From Aradus depressus (taxonomy: Eukaryota > Arthropoda > Insecta > Hemiptera > Aradidae), in contig OY759214.1 in NCBI GenBank assembly GCA_963662175.1, positions 97,984,115-98,048,114 of the forward strand: a DNA stretch of 64,000 nt, given 5' to 3'. A program made the position numbers and the translations under genes. Shown here in pieces: positions 55,447 through 64,000 of the stretch; position 1 is the first letter of the stretch, and the number at the start of each line of letters is the position of its first letter. The notes beneath the pieces were generated by a model. That model saw only the letters and a program-made list of their open reading frames with translations. It did not search any database and was not told the origin of the DNA.

Positions 55447-56080
55447 ATTGGAGGGGGAAATGCTGTGACGCACATCCAAGGAAGGTAGCCCTGGATAGTG
55501 TGGGACTCGAGCCGATTCACCATACCCACTAAAACCCCCTCCTTGGCGATCCTGATTCCCTTCCGCGGAACTGACTGTCTGTCATTACTTCGCGGAAGGG
55601 AGGAAGGGTGGCTGGTAACGCCCCTTCTTCTGTTTTATTACCGCTACTGTTCCTTGTCAGCCCTCTCCTGAAGGGCCAACCCGCCCATGATGAGTGCTGC
55701 AAAATCGCAGCCTTCATCCCACGACTCCTGGGAGCGCAGCATAGCGTCCACGTAACTGGTAGCAGTCAGTGGGGCGCCCATGCTGCACTCCAGATTTTTC
55801 CTTCCCTCCTCAAATCTGGGGCATTTGAGGAGGACATGCTCCGCCGACTCCGTCTCACCAAGGCACGCGGGGCAGTCTGGTGTTGTTGCTGCCCCGATTT
55901 TGTTGAGGTACCCCCGGAACCCACCGTGTCCCGTGAGTACCTGGGTGAGGTGGTAATTCACCTCCCCATGCTTCCTGGTGAGCCAAGGCTCGACTCGAGG
56001 GATGAGCCGATGGGTCCACCGTCCCTTTGTGGACTTGTCCCATTCTTCCTGCCACTCCCTAATTGTCCTGGCCCTCTCTG
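55401..56080 (-). mobile_element. 5'-truncated non-LTR retrotransposon with 44-bp A tail
   Basis: On the minus strand the element starts abruptly in coding sequence near 56080, continues through the reverse-transcriptase C-terminal zinc-knuckle region and a roughly 200-bp 3' UTR, and ends in an A tail (T at 55401-55444 on the plus strand). GC content is far above the surroundings. The domain type points to the R1/LOA/I-like group. The long clean A tail suggests a fairly recent insertion. Confidence 0.85.
55644..56080 (-). pseudogene. C-terminal fragment of a non-LTR reverse transcriptase
   Basis: The frame is open without an initiation codon from about 56080. It reads ERARTIREWQEEWDKSTKGR, WTHRLIPRVEPWLTRKHGEV, NYHLTQVLTGHGGFRGYLNK, then CPACLGETESAEHVLLKCPR. 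The HLTQVLTGHGxFxxYL and CPxC...H-x4-C patterns are those of the zinc-binding tail of R1/Jockey-type reverse transcriptases. The endonuclease and polymerase domains are gone. The frame ends at ADKEQ. A Met inside it (55961) is not a genuine start. Confidence 0.85.
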
Positions 56081-56461
56081 GCTAAATATTAGAACATATC
56101 GAAATATACATGACTAATTTTTAAATATTATAATTACTATTTTATAATTATACTCATTTGAATTATACAAATTACCGAGCTAAATTTCAGCATGACTCTG
56201 TTTGTCCACTTTGTAAAAATGATAACAAACTCCATCTTCTCGTCCAATGTTAAACCGATACAGAAACAAATTTATCAATAAATATATTTCACACTGTAAT
56301 GCAATCTCCTATAAAAATATTAATTTGTTAAGTATTGATGACGATGAAAAAATCAATAATATATTTATTTTCGTAACTAATGGTTTAAAATGTACAAAAA
56401 CAGTAATATAACCCGCGTTCTTGAGCTTTATTCTTTATATTATAAACAATAAAGCTCAAAA
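56081..56461. other. AT-rich flank, nothing recognised
   Basis: Includes a small inverted repeat around 56423-56459 (TTGAGCTTTATT...AATAAAGCTCAA) that may derive from the SINE anticodon-arm region. Confidence 0.45.
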
Positions 56462-56514
56462 TAGAGGGTTCAAAAGTCGGCCGAGGCCCTTAGTTTATTT
56501 TATCTGGAGGTAAG
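56462..56514 (+). mobile_element. SINE, left part (split by an RTE element)
   Basis: GTTCAAAAGTCGGCCGAGGC, CCTTAGTTTATTTTATCTGG, AGGTAA, after which the RTE element begins. The right part resumes near 59990 with the next SINE bases (AAACTTAAGCAAGCCGTC). Confidence 0.85.
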
Positions 56515-59500
56515 GGCAAGGAGTTGGGCAGTGGTAGTACCTTTGTTTTGGTTGACACAACACTGGTCCACCCCCAACCCCAGGGGAGTAGCTGAGGAGA
56601 CGAGTGGGAATATCTCCCAGGAAGCTTCTCCCAGGACCGTCCGTGCGCGGCGAAGAACCGCATCCTGCCAGAGGTGGCCCTGCTTTCGACAGAACACGGC
56701 GGATCTAGACCGGGAGGTCGATAAATGTCCCTGGTGGTGGGCAGCAGCAACCACCAGTACTGGGGTGGAGCCGAAGACGGGAGGTCAGCGGGTCCATGAC
56801 TAGAGATCACCGGGCCGTGCTAGAATCGAGCTGTACGGTGGTGAACTGCGAGGGCGAATGAGGCTCTACAGCCGTGGTGAAGGCAACTCATTTAGGGGCA
56901 GGGTACCCCGAAATTAACACCCCTGGTCCTCCAGGTTGGGGCGTTGGGCGTGGGGCTAACAACCCCACTCTGTAAAAAAAGCAATGTTTCGAAACCACAA
57001 CAATCAAGAAAAGCCGGACGGATTAATGGTAATGACAATGGAACTTGGAAACGGACTAAACAAATTAATATTGGAACATGGAATGTAAGGAGCATATATG
57101 AAGCTGGAGCAAGTCAGGTGTTGGAGAGAGTCCTGGGTAAGTATGGAGTCGACGTGGCTGCACTCCAAGAAATAAGATGGAGAAACACGGAACTCGTGGA
57201 CCTCAGGGACTACACCCTGATCAACAGCGGTCATAGGGCCAACGTGGTGGGGACAGGCTTTATGGTGAGGAAAGGTTTAAAGCACGCCATCCTCAACTAT
57301 AAACCTGTCAGTGAAAGGATATGTACACTGAGGCTGAAGGGTAGGTTCTTTAACCTTTCCCTGGTCAGTGTACATGCCCCAACAGAAGATAAGGACGTAG
57401 AAGAAAAGGATCAGTTTTACGATCTGTTGGAGAGGACCTACGACAGCCTGTCTAGGTATGATGCCAAGCTGGTCCTGGGAGACTTCAACTCCAAGGTCGG
57501 GAGGGAGCCGGCCCTCAGACCCACCATTGGGTTCCACAGCCTCCATGACATCTCTAATGATAATGGGCTGAGGGTGGTTGACTTTGCTGCTGGGAAAGGC
57601 CTCAGAGTCTCAAGCACCTTCTTCCAGCATAAGAATATACACAAGGAGACGTGGGTGTCGCCGGACGGGAGAACCCGCAATCAAATAGACCATGTTCTGA
57701 TAGAGAGCCGGCACGCAACTGATATAAAAGACGTCCGAAGCTATCGGGGTGCCGACTGTGCTTCAGATCATTTCCTTGTATGTGCGGCTTATATGCAGAA
57801 AATGGCAGTAAGGCCAAGAGGGAAAACAGAAAGGACGAAGAAATTTAAGGTTGAAGCCTTGAAATGTCCTGTGAAAAGTCAGGCCTACCGGGAAAAAATC
57901 AGGGAGAAACTAGAAGGCGACATACTACAAGAAGCTACCGTACAAGAACGATGGGAGAGAGTAAAAAGGACTCTGACATCGGCGGCGGAGGAGGTGCTTG
58001 GTACAGGAAGAGGAAGGAACCACAGAGACTGGTTCGATGAGGAATGCGAAAGGGCAATAGAAGAAAGGAAAATGGCCAGACTGAAGATGCTCCAGAGATG
58101 TACACGGGCCAGCACTGAAGCATACAGGACTCTGCGGAAAAAAGCAAAACAGGTGTGCAGAGGGAAGAAAAGGGACGCAGAAAAAGAGAAGCTCAGAACC
58201 CTACTTGAGGCTTATGAAGGATTTAAGAGCAGGAAGTTCTACCAGCAGCTGAAAGGAATAAAAGAGGGGTTCAAACCACGGATGAACTTCTGCAGGGATG
58301 AACAAGGGGATCTGCTAGGAGACCAACAACGTATCATGGACAGATGGACCAGATACTTTAGCGACCTTTTGAACCCTAGCGATCGCGCAGAAGCCAGTAG
58401 GCCGACCATAGGTAGTGGCGCAGAGCTGGAAGAAGAAGACGTTCAGGAGCCGCCGGAGTTGGAGGAAGTAGCGGAAGTTCTCGCATCCCTCAAAAATAAT
58501 AAGACGCCAGGAGAAGACGGAATCCCAGCGGAGCTGCTCAAATTTGGAGGGGACGAAATAACGAGGGAGGTGTACCGACTCGTGTATGACGTCTGGATGA
58601 CAGAGGAAATGCCGAGGGAGTGGTCCACCGCGTTGATCAGTCCGATCCACAAGAAGGGAGACAAGTTGGACTGTGGAAACTATCGGGGGATCGCACTTCT
58701 GGACACCACCTACAAGATATTCTCTATACTCCTCCTGAAGAGGCTAACGAGACGGGCTGGAGAGGTGGTTGGTGAATACCAATGTGGTTTCAGGCAGGGA
58801 AGATCGACGATAGACCATATTTCGACGCTGAGGACAATGCTGGAAAAATGCTACGAAAACGACGTCGACCTGCACCACCTCTTCATCGACTACAAGCAAG
58901 CCTACGACAGTGTAGATAGAGAACAACTCCTACAAAATATGTATGGGTTTGGCTTCCCCCCAAAACTGATAAGGCTGGCAAGGATGACGTTGACGCATAC
59001 TTGTGGAAAGGTCAAGGTCCAGAACGCGATCTCTGAAAGCTTTGGGGTCAGGCAGGGTCTGAGACAGGGCGACCCATTATCCCCCTTACTCTTCAATATA
59101 ACACTGGAGAAAGCTATTAGGGGCATCCGTACGAGTCCAGATGGCACTATATATAACAGGCTCAGTCAGCATCTCGCATATGCGGACGACGTGGTCATAA
59201 CCGGACGAACGAAAGCTGCATTGGCGGGGGCGTTCGAGGAATGTGACGAGGAGTCCAGGAAGCTTGGTCTTCTTGTCAACGAGAGCAAAACCAAGTACAT
59301 GAGAACTACGAGGAAAGAAGTAAAAGAGAAGGAACTCGTACTTGGAGGCTGCAGGTTTGACCGGGTGGATAGCTTCAAGTACCTGGGGGCCGTTATCACG
59401 GAAAGGAACGACGTTAAAGAAGACATCAAAGCGAGGATAACGGCCGGGAATAGATGCTACCGGTCACTGCAGAAGGTGCTCGGATCGAGGACTTTGTCTC

Positions 59501-59989
59501 GAGACGCCAAAATAACAATCTATAAAACAGTCCTGAGACCGGTCGTCACATATGCGAGTGAAACCTGGGTCCTGACTAGGAGGGACGAAGTTTTACTCAA
59601 TACGTGGGAGAGGAAGGTATTGAGAAAGATATACGGCCCTACTCCAGAGGGGGATAGATGGAGGATACGGACTAATGGGGAGCTGAGGGACCTGTACAAG
59701 AGCCCGGACCTGGTGGCCATAGTGAAGCAGGGACGGCTGCGATGGCTGGGACATTTACAGATGATGGAGCCAGACAGATTGCCGAGGAAGATACTGGAAG
59801 GACACCCGGGAGGACGAAGAAGAAGAGGTAGACCCCGCCTACGTTGGCTGGAGGACGTGGAGGACGACCTCAGAACGATGGGTGTGAGAAGATGGAGACG
59901 GGAGGCCGAGGATAGAGTAGAATGGCGGAAGATTGTTGCGGAGGCCCAGGTTCTACAAGGACCGTAGCGCCAGGGAAAGTAAAGTAAGT
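56515..59989 (+). mobile_element. Full-length RTE-clade non-LTR retrotransposon
   Basis: About 3.47 kb of GC-rich sequence in an AT-rich setting: a 5' UTR of about 430 bp, one long ORF (56944-59967), and a very short 3' end finishing in AGTAAAGTAAGTAAGTAA. The short 3' UTR with a tetranucleotide tail and a single endonuclease-reverse transcriptase ORF is the classic RTE layout. It is inserted in a tRNA-derived SINE. The flanks share only GTAA, so a target duplication cannot be told apart from the tail. Confidence 0.9.
56944..59967 (+). CDS. RTE-type ORF2: apurinic endonuclease and reverse transcriptase
   Basis: A 1007-residue protein that nicks target DNA and reverse-transcribes the element RNA at the nick. 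The APE-type endonuclease spans about residues 40-285: GTWNVRS 44-50, QE 75-76, HAPT 144-147, GDFN 179-182, NQIDH 246-250, SDH 274-276; the catalytic positions look intact. The reverse transcriptase spans about 505-790: KTPGEDGIP from 520, FIDYKQAYD with Asp649, RQGLRQGDPLSP 703-714, YADD 746-749, FKYLG 811-815. The C-terminal part (about 860-1007) is basic and has GHPGGRRRRGRPRLRWLEDV, typical of RTE elements. No stop or frameshift is seen. The length is normal for the clade, so the copy may be recently active. The first 40 residues are low in recognisable features; the start could lie at Met1 or further upstream. Confidence 0.95.
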   Translation: MGVGLTTPLCKKSNVSKPQQSRKAGRINGNDNGTWKRTKQINIGTWNVRSIYEAGASQVLERVLGKYGVDVAALQEIRWRNTELVDLRDYTLINSGHRANVVGTGFMVRKGLKHAILNYKPVSERICTLRLKGRFFNLSLVSVHAPTEDKDVEEKDQFYDLLERTYDSLSRYDAKLVLGDFNSKVGREPALRPTIGFHSLHDISNDNGLRVVDFAAGKGLRVSSTFFQHKNIHKETWVSPDGRTRNQIDHVLIESRHATDIKDVRSYRGADCASDHFLVCAAYMQKMAVRPRGKTERTKKFKVEALKCPVKSQAYREKIREKLEGDILQEATVQERWERVKRTLTSAAEEVLGTGRGRNHRDWFDEECERAIEERKMARLKMLQRCTRASTEAYRTLRKKAKQVCRGKKRDAEKEKLRTLLEAYEGFKSRKFYQQLKGIKEGFKPRMNFCRDEQGDLLGDQQRIMDRWTRYFSDLLNPSDRAEASRPTIGSGAELEEEDVQEPPELEEVAEVLASLKNNKTPGEDGIPAELLKFGGDEITREVYRLVYDVWMTEEMPREWSTALISPIHKKGDKLDCGNYRGIALLDTTYKIFSILLLKRLTRRAGEVVGEYQCGFRQGRSTIDHISTLRTMLEKCYENDVDLHHLFIDYKQAYDSVDREQLLQNMYGFGFPPKLIRLARMTLTHTCGKVKVQNAISESFGVRQGLRQGDPLSPLLFNITLEKAIRGIRTSPDGTIYNRLSQHLAYADDVVITGRTKAALAGAFEECDEESRKLGLLVNESKTKYMRTTRKEVKEKELVLGGCRFDRVDSFKYLGAVITERNDVKEDIKARITAGNRCYRSLQKVLGSRTLSRDAKITIYKTVLRPVVTYASETWVLTRRDEVLLNTWERKVLRKIYGPTPEGDRWRIRTNGELRDLYKSPDLVAIVKQGRLRWLGHLQMMEPDRLPRKILEGHPGGRRRRGRPRLRWLEDVEDDLRTMGVRRWRREAEDRVEWRKIVAEAQVLQGP

Positions 59990-60185
59990 AAGTAAAAAAA
60001 ACTTAAGCAAGCCGTCTTTTTTGATGGGACATTAAGCGATGGTCCCGAGCCTACCTTAGGTGAATAAGAAATTTAGGGTAGGCAAAATTTAGGACTCCTA
60101 TTAGTAGAGTCGGGCTCATGTCCACCAGTGTGAGGAAAGAGTCTGGTAGTAGCCGATACGACTTTAGTAATTAAAGCCCATAATA
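59990..60185 (+). mobile_element. SINE, right part (split by the RTE element)
   Basis: AAACTTAAGCAAGCCGTC, GATGGGACATTAAGCGATGG, GGGTAGGCAAAATTTAGGAC, GTAGAGTCGGGCTCATGTCC, with the end decayed after TAATTAAAGCCCATAATAAC. About 30 bp around the CTGTACGATGTCAGG block are missing. Confidence 0.85.
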
Positions 60186-60204
60186 ACTAACTAACACAAA
60201 TACA

Positions 60205-60600
60205 ACGAAATAATTAAGTTGTCGCTCTCCTTCTAGAACCAGTCAACCGTTTGGGCTAAAAATTACTAGTTGACTTACATAGAGGGTTCTGAATCTTCAT
60301 ACTAAATTTTGTGTCGATATATTGGTTGATATATCGTCGAAAATTAATAGTTGTGTATATAATCGGTCAGGAATTCGATGTGGAGTTTTCAACGATATTT
60401 CATGTTTTTCGCCTTCTAATCCCAAAAATGAAAAAACAAAATGTCTGTCTGGCTGTTTGTCTGTGAACATAGTAACTCCTGACAGAATGCACACGTCTCC
60501 ATACGACATTGTGTATGAATGAGTAGCCAGAATCCTCCAAGATTGACATCTATTGACATATCAAGTTTCAGAGGAAGGGGAGAGGGGATCAGTAATGATC
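60205..60600. repeat. Family A, two pieces in opposite orientation
   Basis: 60205-60345 is minus orientation (GTCGCTCTCCTTCTAGAACC, ATACTAAATTTTGTGTCGAT). 60345-60600 is plus (ATAATCGGTCAGGAATTCGA, AGTTTTCAACGATATTTCAT, CTGTGAACATAGTAACTCCT). Confidence 0.7.
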
Positions 60601-61485
60601 CACATTACACTGTGAAATAAAAAAAATAGAAAGAAATGTAATTGCGAATGGTTCACGATGGCTAGCGAGAGTTATCTTATGTTATCATACCTCGATACAA
60701 TGCTATGATCGATTCTTATTAAAAATTAAATCATATTATTTGATTATTGATGTAATAATGTAAATGTAAATCATAATAATGTTAGAAAGTAAGAAATACA
60801 ATAAAAAATAAAATTAATTTAAAATTTGTAAAAAAAAAAAAAAAGGCTGTGCTAATTTTGGCCAATGAGAAATCAGAGTAAAGTGAAAAAATGGAGTGTG
60901 TGTGTTCCCACGAGGAAGCATAGGTCTGTCTGTCTGTGTCGGTGGTTCAGAGTGGTGTGTGCGAGGGTGTCTGTAGATGGAGAGATAAAAATTATGCAGT
61001 AAAGAGAGATTATGTAGTGAAGTGATTATCCTTGTCTTGGGACTTATAGCCGGAACAAGTAGATGTTTCAGCATCATTAAGATCCGAGGGTAGAGACACC
61101 AAGAAGCAACGAGTCCAGAAGTCACCTATGGCCATTGTTGAAGTTACTGCTCATGAAGAAAAATCAGCTAAAAGAAAACATCTGAAGTGGAATATGAGTC
61201 ATCCCATCTCCTCACTGATACAACGTGAAGACATCGTTCAGCATTCATCAATACAACTTGCAGGCATATAATGTACTGGGGTAATTTTATGTGTGTAAAT
61301 GTGACTAACCCGTTTCAAATTAAATAAAAAAGATTGTAATAAAAAATAAAAAATTATATCAGTCAAAAATCAATATGTACGTCTTATCTTTTATTTTATT
61401 TTAATACCAACTATTAATTATTTTACTTATAAGTAAAATGTTCAGTAGCCAAGGATAAGCAACGTTACAGTATATTCAACGGCCT
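60601..61485. other. No recognised gene
   Basis: AT-rich with a 15-bp A-run (60830-60844). A GT/TCTG-rich patch follows (60890-60970). No domain is found in the 103-codon minus-strand frame. Confidence 0.4.
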
Positions 61486-61489
61486 ATGA

Positions 61490-61795
61490 AGACGACACAT
61501 ATTAAGTTTGAGAGGAAGGGGAGAGGGGATCAGTGGGAATACGACTCAAAAATCCCAATAACTGCCGGTGTAATAAATTTATCGGCACAAAATTTAATAT
61601 GTGGATTCAGAAGCCCAAATATTATTATATATTTATTAGTTCTAGGGAACTACACATGCCGGTGATTCACACATTTTCGTTTTTGGCATAAAGATGTCGG
61701 AAAACATAAAATTCTTGTGAAAACTCAACTTCAAATTTCTGGCAGATTGCATAAATTTCTCAATGCATCGTATAGCTGGGAAGTAAAAAAGAAAG
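61490..61795 (+). repeat. Family A 3' part with terminal repeat
   Basis: ACGACACATATTAAGTTTGA, CCCAATAACTGCCGGTGTAA, GGCACAAAATTTAATATGTG, GCCGGTGATTCAC, and then the reverse terminal repeat (ACTCAACTTCAAATTTCTGG ... GCATCGTATAGCTGGG) at 61720-61780. Confidence 0.75.
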
Positions 61796-61869
61796 CTAAT
61801 TATTGGGGCGATTTTCCAGGCTGGAGGCCGAAGTAGAGTATAAAGGCCGGTTCTGGCGCCACCCAAAGG

Positions 61870-62375
61870 GGGGGAGCAGATGTGGTGGTGGGGGATCTGG
61901 GGGAGCAGAGTTTCGGAGGAGGAGGAGCAGAATTGAGGAGCAGATGTGGTGGTGGGGGATCTGGGGGGAGCAGATGTGGTGGTGGGGGATCTGGGGGAGC
62001 AGAGTTTCGGAGGAGGAGGAGCAGAATTGAGGAGCAGATGTGGTGGTGGGGGATCTGGGGGAGCAGAGTTTCGGAGGAGGAGGAGCAGAATTGAGGAGCA
62101 GATGTGGTGGTGGGGGATCTGGGGGGAGCAGAGTTTCGGAGGAGGAGGAGCAGAATTGAGGAGCAGATGTGGTGGTGGGGGATCTGGGGGAGCAGAGTTT
62201 CGGAGGAGGAGGAGCAGAATTGAGGAGCAGATGTGGTGGTGGGGGATCTGGGGGGAGCAGAGTTTCGGAGGAGGAGGAGCAGAATTGAGGAGCAGATGTG
62301 GTGGTGGGGGATCTGGGGGGAGCAGATGTGGTGGTGGTGGTGGTGGGGGAGCAGGTGTGGTGGTGGGGGATCTGT
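61870..62375 (+). repeat. G-rich VNTR, 64-bp unit
   Basis: GCAGATGTGGTGGTGGGGGA starts units at 61876, 61940, 61970, 62034, 62098, 62163, 62227, 62292 and 62325. The normal period is 64-65 bp; 30-33 bp short units also occur. The strand is extremely purine-rich with multiple G-runs. Frames are open across it on both strands (up to about 199 codons) because the unit contains no stop in several frames; these are low-complexity artefacts and not genes. Confidence 0.95.
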
Positions 62376-62384
62376 GACAACCTT

Positions 62385-63395
62385 TAAATCACCCACCATC
62401 GTACATCCCCATCCCGATAAGTTTCCACTCTCCCCTTTGAATCACCCAACATCGTACTTCCCCACCTCGATAAGTTTCCGCTCTCCCCTTTGAATCACCC
62501 AACATCGTACATTCCCACCCCAATAAGTTTCCGCTCTCCCCTTTGAATCACCCAACATCGTACATCCCCATCCCGATAAGTTTCCACTCTCCCTCTAAAC
62601 CCCAATAAGTTTCCGCTCTCCCTCTAAACCCCAATAAGTTTCCACTCTCCCCTTTGAATCACCCAACATCGTACATCCCCATCTCAATAAGTGGTCACTC
62701 TCCCCTTTGAATCACCCAACATCGTACATCCCCACCCCAATAAGTTTCCGCTCTCCCCTTTGAATCACCCAACATCGTACATCCCCACCTAAATAAGTTC
62801 CCGCTCTCCCCTTTGAATCACCCAACATCGTACATCCACATCCCGATAAGTTTCCACTCTCCCTCTAAAACCCAATAAGTTTCCGCTCTCCCTCTAAACC
62901 CCAATAAGTTTCCACTCTCCCCTTTGAATCACCCAACATCGTACATCCCCATCTCAATAAGTGGTCACTCTCCCCTTTGAATCACCCAACATCGTACATC
63001 CCCACCCCAATAAGTTTCCGCTCTCCCCTTTGAATCACCCACCATCGTACATCCCCATCCCGATAAGTTTCCACTCTCCCCTTTGAATCACCCAACATCG
63101 TACTTCCCCACCTCGATAAGTTTCCGCTCTCCCCTTTGAATCACCCAACATCGTACATTCCCACCCCAATAAGTTTCCGCTCTCCCCTTTGAATCACCCA
63201 ACATCGTACATCCCCATCCCGATAAGTTTCCACTCTCCCTCTAAACCCCAATAAGTTTCCGCTCTCCCTCTAAACCCCAATAAGTTTCCACTCTCCCCTT
63301 TGAATCACCCAACATCGTACATCCCCACCTCAATAAGTTTCCGCTCTCCCTCTAAACCCCAATACGTTTCCACTCTCCCTCTACACCCTGCTTTG
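62385..63395 (+). repeat. Minisatellite, mixed 53-bp and 29-bp units
   Basis: The main unit is AATCACCCAACATCGTACAT then CCCCACCCCAATAAGTTTCC, GCTCTCCCCTTTG, with a 53-bp period (e.g. 62440 to 62493). It alternates with the 29-bp CTCTAAACCCCAATAAGTTT form of the left arm. A block of several hundred bp is repeated (about 62394-62700 resembles 63046-63310), so higher-order duplication occurred. The 53-bp unit reads as the Family A end module in reverse. Confidence 0.9.
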
Positions 63396-63416
63396 CATTT
63401 TTTTTAATTAGCCCAC

Positions 63417-63681
63417 TAGCGTCTAGAAATCAAATTATTATTGATATTAAATCAACTTAAGAAAAAAAAACCATACCGGACGGGATTCTAACTCACCACC
63501 TTCCATTTTGGAGTCTGGCTTGCTAACCCCTCGTCTTTCATGACATGTTTGTACAAAGGAGCTTTAATCTAGGTATATAACGTTCAAGTCATACATTTTC
63601 AGATATCAAGTAACAATTATGGTGTATTCTGGGGTAGTAATGATTATTCCTATCGATTATTAACAATTAACATTTTTTTAA
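63417..63681 (-). mobile_element. Insertion in the second copy, possibly tRNA-like SINE
   Basis: Absent from the left arm, where CCCACTAG runs almost directly to TGATTTCGTGACC. It contains CCGGACGGGATTCTAACTC followed by ACCACC, the complement of a decayed tRNA-like B box, resembling the start of the element at 50655-50797. The rest is AT-rich. Confidence 0.45.
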
Positions 63682-63789
63682 GCCTGATTTCGTGACCTTG
63701 AACAGGCACTTGCGTGATCTAACATGTCGAACCCTGCATTCGTGTAGCCTACCATATCATGTCCTAGCATGATCATCATCATCATTGTA

Positions 63790-64000
63790 TTCAGTATTAT
63801 TTTAAACTGAAGTATAATGATGGAATAATCGCCTACCTACAATTTTGAGCATGCCGTCCTTCGGTGCCTTGAAAAGTATTGCATTTAAAAATATAACTCA
63901 AAGCTCGTCATATTGAGTATGTTGTCCGATTGGAGTAATATGATGGAAAAATCGCCTACCTACACTTTTGAGCATGCCGTCCTTCGGTGCCTTGAATAGT
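63790..64000 (+). repeat. 123-bp tandem array, continuing beyond the window
   Basis: The same unit as at 28700-29215, with GAGCATGCCGTCCTTCGGTG at about 63848 and about 63971 (123 bp apart). Confidence 0.9.

Larger units (their letters stand above)
62385..64000 (+). mobile_element. Partial second copy of the palindromic unit's outer arm
   Basis: From AATCACCCACCATCGTACAT onward the order matches the left arm from about 28060: minisatellite, CCCTGCTTT-CATTTTT, TTTTAATTAGCCCACTAG, then TGATTTCGTGACCTTGAACA, AACATGTCGAACCCTGCATT and the 123-bp array, running off the window end. It has the same orientation as the left arm. Compared with that arm it has a longer minisatellite and an insertion at about 63417-63681. 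It shows the unit, or at least its outer part, is present more than once. Confidence 0.85.

Noticed and set aside
57277..59720. Many minus-strand frames opposite the RTE ORF
   Set aside because: Antisense shadows of a long GC-rich coding region.
61796..62399. Long open frames (up to 199 codons) on both strands over the G-rich array
   Set aside because: They arise because the 64-bp unit lacks stops in several frames. The products are low-complexity repeats in all readings, with no start context or domain.

Overview
The window looks like a gene-poor, repeat-dense piece of an arthropod nuclear genome, probably an insect. The base composition is AT-rich, there is no bacterial gene or operon layout, and there are many tRNA-derived SINEs and non-LTR retrotransposons. 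The SINE tails are short runs of CCTAA/TTAGG, the arthropod telomere motif. I cannot name the species.

Regions 1-27.4 kb and 41.2-53.5 kb hold almost no host genes. They are a mosaic of two abundant families. The first is a tRNA-derived SINE of about 340-350 bp with A and B boxes; about 18 full or partial copies are seen, four with clear 10-14 bp target-site duplications. The second, called Family A here, is an old MITE-like or foldback repeat with long terminal inverted repeats and internal repeated modules. Local tandem arrays, small foldback elements and a deleted PIF/Harbinger element (46.4-47.2 kb) lie among them.

The central structure, 27404-41228, is the most striking. Two nearly identical inverted arms of 5.9 kb flank about 2 kb of a uniformly oriented 40-bp satellite. 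Each arm carries, from outside inwards: a Family A fragment, a 29-bp minisatellite, a 123-bp tandem array, a long pyrimidine-rich stretch, a TATA-bearing region, and two overlapping ORFs pointing toward the satellite. The first ORF encodes a CENP-B/pipsqueak-type helix-turn-helix protein. A 20-bp perfect palindrome marks each arm/satellite junction. A second partial relative of the outer arm starts near 62385 and runs off the window. The structure therefore looks like a mobile or amplified foldback-type unit, possibly pairing a DNA-binding protein with its own repeat array (inference).

Region 53.5-60.2 kb holds the only convincing host-type gene, a 503-residue intronless leucine-rich-repeat protein on the minus strand. 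It also holds a 5'-truncated non-LTR element with a 44-bp A tail, and a full-length RTE-clade retrotransposon with an intact 1007-residue endonuclease/reverse transcriptase ORF that has inserted into a SINE. Region 60.2-64 kb holds more Family A pieces, a G-rich 64-bp VNTR, and the second copy of the palindromic unit's outer arm.
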